Below are positions 8,991 through 14,538 of a DNA stretch of 14,538 nucleotides, piece by piece. Position 1 is the stretch's first letter. The number at the start of each line of letters is the position of its first letter. Where the stretch lies: contig JAANBB010000696.1 of the NCBI GenBank assembly GCA_014621425.1, positions 1 to 14,538 of the forward strand, read 5' to 3'. The position numbers and the translations under genes are program-made. The DNA comes from Cylindrodendrum hubeiense. Its lineage: Eukaryota; Ascomycota; Sordariomycetes; Hypocreales; Nectriaceae. The notes under the pieces are model-generated. The model ran no database searches and was not told where the DNA came from. It worked only from the letters and a program-made list of their open reading frames with translations.

Positions 8991-9131
8991 GGAGCCTAGA
9001 GGACAGAGGCTAGAGGCTAATAGAGGCTAGAGCTAAGTCGACGGCCCATGGGAGACCAGGGAGAGGAAAGGTCAAGCCACTCGGACCCGTAGCCCCCAAA
9101 AAAAAAACGGGACAAGCAAGCAAGCAAGCAG
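8991..9131. repeat. Short repeats: AGAGGCTA units, poly-A and CAAG microsatellite
   Basis: GAGGCTAGAGGCTAATAGAG-like units (three copies of AGAGGCTA between about 9006 and 9031) are followed by a run of nine A (about 9099-9107) and by four to five CAAG units (about 9113-9130). All are upstream of chk2, about 180-300 bp before its start codon. Confidence 0.55.
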
Positions 9132-9859
9132 CACTGTCGAGTCGAGTGAGTACAGCTGTACTTTGCCTTCTCTGCGACGGTACTTCAGCCTTCCCAGGCT
9201 GTCGGCGCAACGAGGGCAACCAGCAGGGGGGCATCCGGATCAGGGCTGAGTCCTCGAGGCCAAGCCATGTTGTGCACTGTACTTCGCGCACCACGCCTCG
9301 CGCAATACAACACAGCCCGTCAAGGAGGGCCCGTTGCAGCTTACAGCCCCAAAATCGACATGGATACGGCCTTTCCGCCTGTGGCTTGGAAGCTCGGGGT
9401 TGGACCAGGCTCGGACTGGTCGTCGTTCGTCTACATACTACGTAGTAACTAGCACGCGGGTGAGTGCCGCAGCAGTTACAGGGCGTGCAGCACGTACCCA
9501 CTAATCGACCACTCTCCCCCCACTGAAACCACCTGGACATCATCCACTGTCACTCGACCCCAGCGCGCTCGAGGCGCAGCTAAAAATGTCCCGGCCTGAT
9601 GTTCAATGAAAATCAGTGGATGCCGGTAGGCTTGTACATGGCCTGGACGGATCCAAACCTCCCTTCCGTTTCAGTCCCAGATGATCCTTTTCCAGTCATC
9701 TGCATCTGTCATCCACCGAGGGGGACCTCTATCTCTAATTATGGCCACTCCTACAAACAAGAGCAAGGTGCCTTGCATACCTAGGTAGGTACGCGTTGCC
9801 ACAATCACCTGCCCATCTGCTCCCTAGGCCATCCCATGAACCACCCATGTCGTCATCCC

Positions 9860-9940
9860 GAGTCACCGAGTCACTCGTCGAGTCACGTTCAACGCCAGCA
9901 TGAGCCATCACCGCTCGGTTTCATCACGCGTCGTGACTCA
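9860..9940. promoter_or_regulatory. Cluster of GAGTCA half-sites with one TGACTCA (CPC1/Gcn4-type) site
   Basis: GAGTCA occurs at 9860-9865, 9868-9873 and 9880-9885, and the full palindromic TGACTCA at 9934-9940. TGACTCA is the binding site of fungal Gcn4/CPC-1 and other AP-1-like bZIP factors. The cluster is about 1.0-1.1 kb above the chk2 start and about 0.7 kb below the csx2 stop, so its target, if any, would be chk2 or an unseen transcript. A role is inference; such 6-7 bp sites also occur by chance. Confidence 0.3.
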
Positions 9941-10052
9941 ACTAGAACCACGCATCAAGCGGCAGCGGCAGCCCGCGAGTCCCAACTCGAATTCATTTAC
10001 TCACCAGCCGCCAAGACCGACCTACCTAGCGTGCACGCCTTCAAGTCTTTCT

Positions 10053-10183
10053 CACTGAGCCTATTACTGAGTCTACATCACTGAGTCTACATCACTGAGT
10101 CTATCAACATCACTAAGTCTGTCAACATCACTGAGTCTATCAACATCACTGAGTCTATCACAAAGTCTATCACAAAGACTCAT
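10053..10183. repeat. Minisatellite with CACTGAGTCTAT core, units of 12, 14 and 18 bp
   Basis: About nine direct units share the core CACTGAGTCTAT. They run: a diverged 12-bp unit from 10053, 14-bp units at 10065 and 10079, 18-bp units with a CAACAT tail at 10093, 10111 and 10129, then 12-bp units at 10147 and 10159 and a diverged 13-bp unit at 10171. The blocks of equal length lie side by side, as expected of replication slippage or unequal exchange. It lies between csx2 and chk2 and codes for nothing recognisable. Confidence 0.85.
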
Positions 10184-10663
10184 CGCACTTCAGGTTCAGG
10201 CCACATCTGCGAATCGCGTGTCTTGATTATGAGATAGTCCTCAAGTGTCGGCATTACCATTATTCAATATCCATGCCCTCCCACTGCTACACAGCATGTC
10301 AATGCCTTATCCAAACCTCACCAAGCCCAACTATTAGCCCGGATATACGCAGTGCCTCCGTATCGTCAACTATAATCATGTCTCCCATCATCTACTTCTC
10401 TCGCCACGCGCGTACGTGTCTCGGATCGCCGTCACTTCAACACTGGTCTTCCCGCTGGTGGGAAAACGGAAAAGCCATCTCCAACGCCATTAACTCCCTG
10501 CACCCATCCCCTCCAGTCAAGAATGCCCGCCATTCGTCATCGTGAAAATGTAGCCGTCGCCATAAAATCATAGTCATTCGCCCTCCCAGCTCCTCAACCG
10601 AGGAAATTTGTACAGGTGGTAGCAGAGACCGAGGCCTGCCAGTCGATCCTAGAATCCGGGCTC

Positions 10664-13600
10664 CTATTTCTCGGGAATTGCAGACCTCGCCAATCTACCG
10701 CCTGTGCTTACTCGCTTTTGCAAACGAGCCTCCTTCTCGCGCCGCAGTCTCTCGGCTGCACTCACGTTAGAAGGCAGCGAGGGCACCGCATCACTCGACC
10801 CCATGCTCCGTCCTCGCTTCTGCTCCACATACAGCTGCGCGTAGCGTCCCAAGGGGAATGCCGGCATGGTCGCGGGGATCTCAGCTCCGTTCTGAACCAG
10901 TAACTCGGCAACCGGGAACGGTACAGCCTTTCCATCCGAGTCGGTTGCCGTTTGTCCCGGCGCCTGAGAAGGGGCTGCCGGGTCGGCAGCGGCGAGGGCC
11001 AGGAAGACGGCATGGGTGCCCCTCATCTTGTCGACAGTGTTGGGCTTCGCCTTCAACGCCAAAGCATAGAGCACCTGCTGGATCTCGTTCTTCTTGATAG
11101 CTGCCAGGAGTGTCTCGTCTGCTGTGCCATATCGTGACAGCGTTGATGAGATGGGTTCGACGAAGAGCCTGTCCACGTATTTGGCCGTGATGAACCGGAG
11201 CCGTTGCTCTCGGGTTGCTTGAGCAGTTGGCTTCACCGACTGGTCCAGCCTAGCTTCCCACACCATGTTCGACACTCGGTTCCCGATGAGTAGTAGGAGC
11301 TCGACAATATCGACTGTGAATGACTTGATGTCAAGCGTGAGAGAACGCACCTTGCTGATGTGAGTGCCCAACGACCGGTGGATGCCACTGCACTCGATGC
11401 ATAGGATGATGCCCAGGTTAATGGACACCCACTCAACCTTGGCGCCAGAACCACAATCCGCGCACCACATGTTGCCTTGGTCATTGTCTCGAACCATCTG
11501 AAGGAGCTTGTCCGGGTTCTCGTCGTATCCAGAGCTCGCTGTTCGCACAGCGATCGGTCGGGCGCCAACCGTGATCCTACGACTCGGCACTCCGCTGTTG
11601 GAGCTGCTGTGTCCCGCGTGCCCCACCGACTGTGTCTTTCCAGTGAGCACCGAACCGATATCCCTCTTAAGAGACGAGTCGCCATTGGACGATGTCGGCT
11701 TGCCCTGATACGCTCGTCCTTCCATGGCGCTCTGCAGAGCATTGTTGATGAAGAGGATCCAGCTATTCATATCCTCTTCGGATGTCGCTTGGTAAACTCG
11801 CTTGAAATTAGGGGTGATGACCTCGAAGCAGAACCGTCGTTCGGCATTTCGAGCTTCTCGAACTGATGCCATTCGCAAATCAATGGGGTCCATGTGGAGA
11901 TCGAGCTTCTGCTTCCAATTGCTGTACTCGGACAGCTTTCCTTGATCCAATACAATCCAGAACCTGACATGGTTGTTAGCAGAGCACTAAAATAACTGAC
12001 AATGATGTACTCACTTATGCCAGCCCTGCTTGTTCAAGTTGCGAGGGTCGACGTGTCCACCGGGTCGATTGAGGGCCCAAAGGAGCCCTTCCTTTCGATG
12101 ACCGAGTATTGTTTGCGTAACATCCCGTTCTTCAAGGTCGCGGAACCCTTTGAACTTGGATGGCACCACGGGGCTTCCCACCGATGACTGCCCGAGGCTG
12201 CCTGGAGACCTGGAAAGGTCTGCCGCTGAAGGACCACCGGCAGACCCTGAACCACCTGAAAGCGCCGTCTTAAGCTGCGATCCTGTGCTATCTGCGCGGC
12301 CCAGATCGGAATCTGAGGTATTTCCCGCATGGCCATTGGAGCCCGTGGCGATCGGCGCACTACTCACTGTGCTGGACTGGTCGGGTTCCTTGTAAGGGGT
12401 ATTGCTCTTCTCGAGAAGACGCCTCTTCTCCTCTCGCTCCCGTCTTTGATATTGGTACTCCTTGTCTGCCTCTTGGACCTCAGTAGACAATGCCTCGAGT
12501 TGAGGCAAAAGAACATCGATCTTCTTCGCGGCGGCAAGGAAGTTTCGAGTCTGGGAATCGGCGAACTTTGTAAGGTGTGACAAGACCTCCTGCTCCTTGC
12601 GGCCGCCGTGAAGATCCTGCATGAAGCTGGAGTAGTCGAAGCGCTTTAGCTCGAAGTTGCGGCGCTTGTTCTGATACTTGGAGTCGCTGTCGGCAAGTTT
12701 CTTAGCCTTGACGGAGTCCTGTCGCTGACCCAAGTAACGCGACACATAAGCGTAGTAGTCCTTGCTCTCCTCCTCGAAATCTCGCTTCTTTGCCTCGGCC
12801 TGTTTGATATCGACTTGGTATAGTTTAGTAACGGGTTCAATAATTATCTTCTGAAGATTAAAAGTGTTTTGTCGTTCGTACGACAAGATCTCTCGGGCAA
12901 TCTTATCGAAATAGTGCTCAAGGGCAGGTTGAACTGCGTTGGCGTTGGTGGATGAAGCCTCTCGCAACGAATCCACGAAACCGAGGAAGGCTTCGTTGGC
13001 TTCCTGTTGGCACATGTGTGCGTGCTCTGCCTTCTTCAAGACCTTTTTCATCTGCACTCTCAGGTTGCCCGTCTTCTGCTCCAGGGCTTTGAGAGTAGCA
13101 CGGAAGAGGGGGCCATCATCGCTGACCGCGACGTCTTCTGTAGGCTTCGGGCAAGCGACGTCGACCTTGAAGGGCTCTTGTAGCTGGGGAGTAGCTTGTA
13201 GAAGGTTCGGTTCGGAAGCCGGCAGGAGGGGTGATACAGGCTCATCGATATCGGGGACCGTGATGCGGGAGTCAACCGTTTGTGCAGAGGCAACTCGAAT
13301 CTTAGGCGGAGATGCCAGGAGGAATGGGGGGGAAGGTGAGTTAGGATGGCTCAGGGATGCGGGTGTGCCTAGAAGTGTGTGAGCTCACTATTGTCAGAGA
13401 GTAGGGGGATGTGGGTGTACCTGAGACGTAGTACGAGAAGCTCGCCAGAGTATGCAGCATATGGGCCCGAGAATCATACTCGACAAACTAGGTCAAGTCA
13501 GCGCACTATTGCATACGACGGGAATTCAAAGAGTCCTACGCTGCCCGCATTTCTCCAGCCACCGCCTCGGTCCTCCGTCACTCTAGGTGGCTTCCACTTC

Positions 13601-14300
13601 CAAGTCCATTCGAACGTAACTGCTGAGCTTCCACCTGTGGAATAATCACCGACTAAAGCGACGTTTGCATTCTTGTGGAGGTTCGGGTCGGCATGGAACT
13701 CGCGCGTGACGAGGTTCTCGACCTCCTTGGGTGTAGAGGCATTGACGAAAGTGAGGCCGGAGATGTTGGTGTCGACCGGATATGGTTTTGCGTCGGCACT
13801 GGCGGGCACGGGGCCCTGGCCCTGGCGCAAAACGAAGGTAAAGGTAAATATGAGCTCGTCATCGTTGCTGAGCTTGAGGAGGAAGCTTGGGGGGCCATTC
13901 GGGTTGGAGGGGTCGGGGTCCTAAAGTGGTGTTAGAAGCGGTCGCGGATATTGTCGCTAGACGTCAGCGACGAGGCGGAGGACGGCGCAAACGAACCTGT
14001 ACGAAGTCTACAGAAGTGGCGTCGCCCGCGGGCCGGTGGACGGATAGTTTGGTAGCTGGGAATGCATTGGGAACGATGTTCACGGAGCTGCGCTTCCGCG
14101 GGTTTGTGATGACCAAGGAAGTTATGCTCACTGGCGACAGAGGTCAGTCATGGGCTCAAATGTGGGTGGAATGGGACGCTGGCGGGCGGATGCGCGGCGG
14201 CAAGGGCAGGAGGGGAACGGGGAAACGCGATCGTACATCGATTCTGGTCTCTCAGGTAGAGAGATGCCCCATCGTCGGGCTTGCTGCTGGCGATGCCCAT
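10664..14300 (-). CDS. csx2: ARF GTPase-activating protein, Csx2 type (BAR-PH-ArfGAP with fungal N-terminal domain)
   Basis: Six exons: 14300-14237, 14130-13997, 13920-13540, 13487-13421, 13368-12015, 11963-10664; introns of 106, 76, 52, 52 and 51 bp; 1099 residues. The protein should speed GTP hydrolysis on Arf GTPases at curved membranes. Seen in order: MGIASSK start fitting N-myristoylation (Gly2, Ser6, Lys7); a fungal N-terminal region (1-215) with YLRDQNR, FLLKLSND, a Trp-rich FEWTWKWKPP and GGGWRN; a disordered linker (216-298); a BAR region (about 300-545), helical and charged; a Ser/Gly linker; a PH domain (about 641-743) starting KEGLLWALNRPG; a linker; an ArfGAP zinc finger with Cys834, Cys837, Cys855, Cys858 and the arginine finger Arg863 in GIHRSLG; then a degenerate ankyrin-like tail (about 940-1060). 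Frame closes across all joins, for example HK-FWIVLD in the PH domain. Exons 1, 2 and 4 are short and rest on recalled family sequence plus frame, so the 5' third is slightly less certain than the rest. Confidence 0.93.
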
Positions 14301-14538
14301 CTCGAGGCGCGTTGGGAGGGCAGCGAGAGACGGGGGGGACGGGGACGGGACTGATGGCCTGCCGAGCTGCTGTCGGGATCTTTTTAAGACGGCGGCACGA
14401 CAGTGAAACAGGCGACAGGCGGCGACGGGTGACAGGCGGCGACAGGCGACGACACCGTGACAGCAGCAGCAGCGGCAGCAGGACAGGATACCTTAGTAGC
14501 GCGGGGCTCGGGGCGGGACAGGGGGACCGTCATCTGGC
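14301..14538. other. csx2 upstream region / leader, to window edge
   Basis: This stretch lies directly upstream of the csx2 start. It is very GC-rich, with GACAGGCGGCGAC as a 13-bp direct repeat (14414-14426 and 14431-14443) and a CAG/CGG run at about 14460-14480. On the minus strand an ATG at 14533 opens a 49-codon frame ending at 14384, a possible upstream ORF if transcription starts that far up. The promoter itself may lie outside the window. Confidence 0.5.
14408..14480. repeat. GACAGGCGGCGAC direct repeats and CAG run
   Basis: Two identical 13-bp copies start 17 bp apart, with further partial ACAGGCGAC copies around them, followed by four CAG units. The tract is 110-180 bp upstream of the csx2 ATG. 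Confidence 0.65.

Larger units (their letters stand above)
8826..10663. other. Large intergenic region: csx2 3' region and chk2 upstream region
   Basis: At 1838 bp this is the longest gap. Its low end is the chk2 promoter/5'UTR and its high end the csx2 3'UTR. Open frames such as 9010-9543 minus (177 codons) and several 60-100 codon plus frames show no family motif and no splice partner. Sequence features: AGAGGCTA repeats at about 9008-9031, a 9-A run and CAAG repeats at 9099-9131, a palindrome at 9436-9447, TACCTAGGTA at about 9780-9789, GAGTCA half-sites at 9860-9940 and a minisatellite at 10053-10183. No tRNA or rRNA was recognised. A non-coding transcript cannot be excluded. Confidence 0.55.

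Noticed and set aside
9010..9543. 177-codon open frame on the minus strand between csx2 and chk2
   Set aside because: Odd composition (many Cys, Trp, Arg, Pro), crosses the poly-A and CAAG repeats, and has no recognisable motif or splice partner. It could only be revived by transcript or proteomic evidence.
10053..10183. Possible CRISPR-like array
   Set aside because: Units are contiguous with no unique spacers, and the genome is fungal; it is a minisatellite.
9840..10663. tRNA or other structured RNA gene in the large gap
   Set aside because: I looked for the T-arm GGTTCGA-type box and cloverleaf pairing in the gaps and saw none.
13887..14354. 155-codon plus frame opposite the csx2 5' exons
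   Set aside because: Antisense to three short csx2 exons; Arg/Gly-rich with no motif.

Overview
The window is nuclear DNA of a filamentous ascomycete (Pezizomycotina, most likely a Sordariomycete). The evidence is GC-rich coding sequence, short introns of about 50-250 bp with GT...AG ends and CTAAC/CTGAC-type branch sites, long AT/GC-mixed intergenic gaps, repeated TACCTAGGTA-type motifs between genes, and proteins that match conserved fungal families. No bacterial, viral or transposon gene was seen.

Five protein-coding genes were found, all on the minus strand, so the window reads right to left. From high to low coordinate they are: (1) 10664-14300, a 1099-residue ArfGAP of the Csx2 type (fungal N-terminal domain, BAR, PH, ArfGAP, weak ankyrin-like tail) in six exons; (2) 6502-8825, a 676-residue checkpoint kinase of the Chk2/Rad53/Cds1 family (Neurospora PRD-4 type; SQ/TQ cluster, FHA, kinase) in five exons; (3) 4317-5814, the 431-residue translation initiation factor eIF3 subunit M in two exons; (4) 2020-3182, a 302-residue UMP/CMP (uridylate) kinase in two exons, whose first exon encodes a presequence-like and membrane-spanning N-terminus; (5) 1-1048, the 5' part of a GRF-type zinc-finger protein that runs off the left edge. 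Each gene was rebuilt by joining exons so that the reading frame closes and the family motif is restored across each junction.

The genes do not form a pathway. They are ordinary core functions (vesicle traffic, DNA-damage/clock signalling, translation, pyrimidine nucleotide synthesis, and a probable nucleic-acid-binding protein) that happen to be co-directional. The intergenic gaps are 0.7-1.8 kb and hold promoters, UTRs and simple or degenerate repeats. The largest gap (8826-10663) has a minisatellite, a cluster of GAGTCA half-sites with one perfect TGACTCA, and a 12-bp palindrome.

I did not find an obvious undescribed system. The points most worth a second look are the membrane-anchored form of the uridylate kinase with a possible second cytosolic isoform, the predicted N-myristoylation plus fungal-specific N-terminus of the BAR-PH-ArfGAP protein, a frame-preserving intron inside the checkpoint kinase domain, an upstream ORF before eIF3m, and the repeats in the checkpoint-kinase upstream region.
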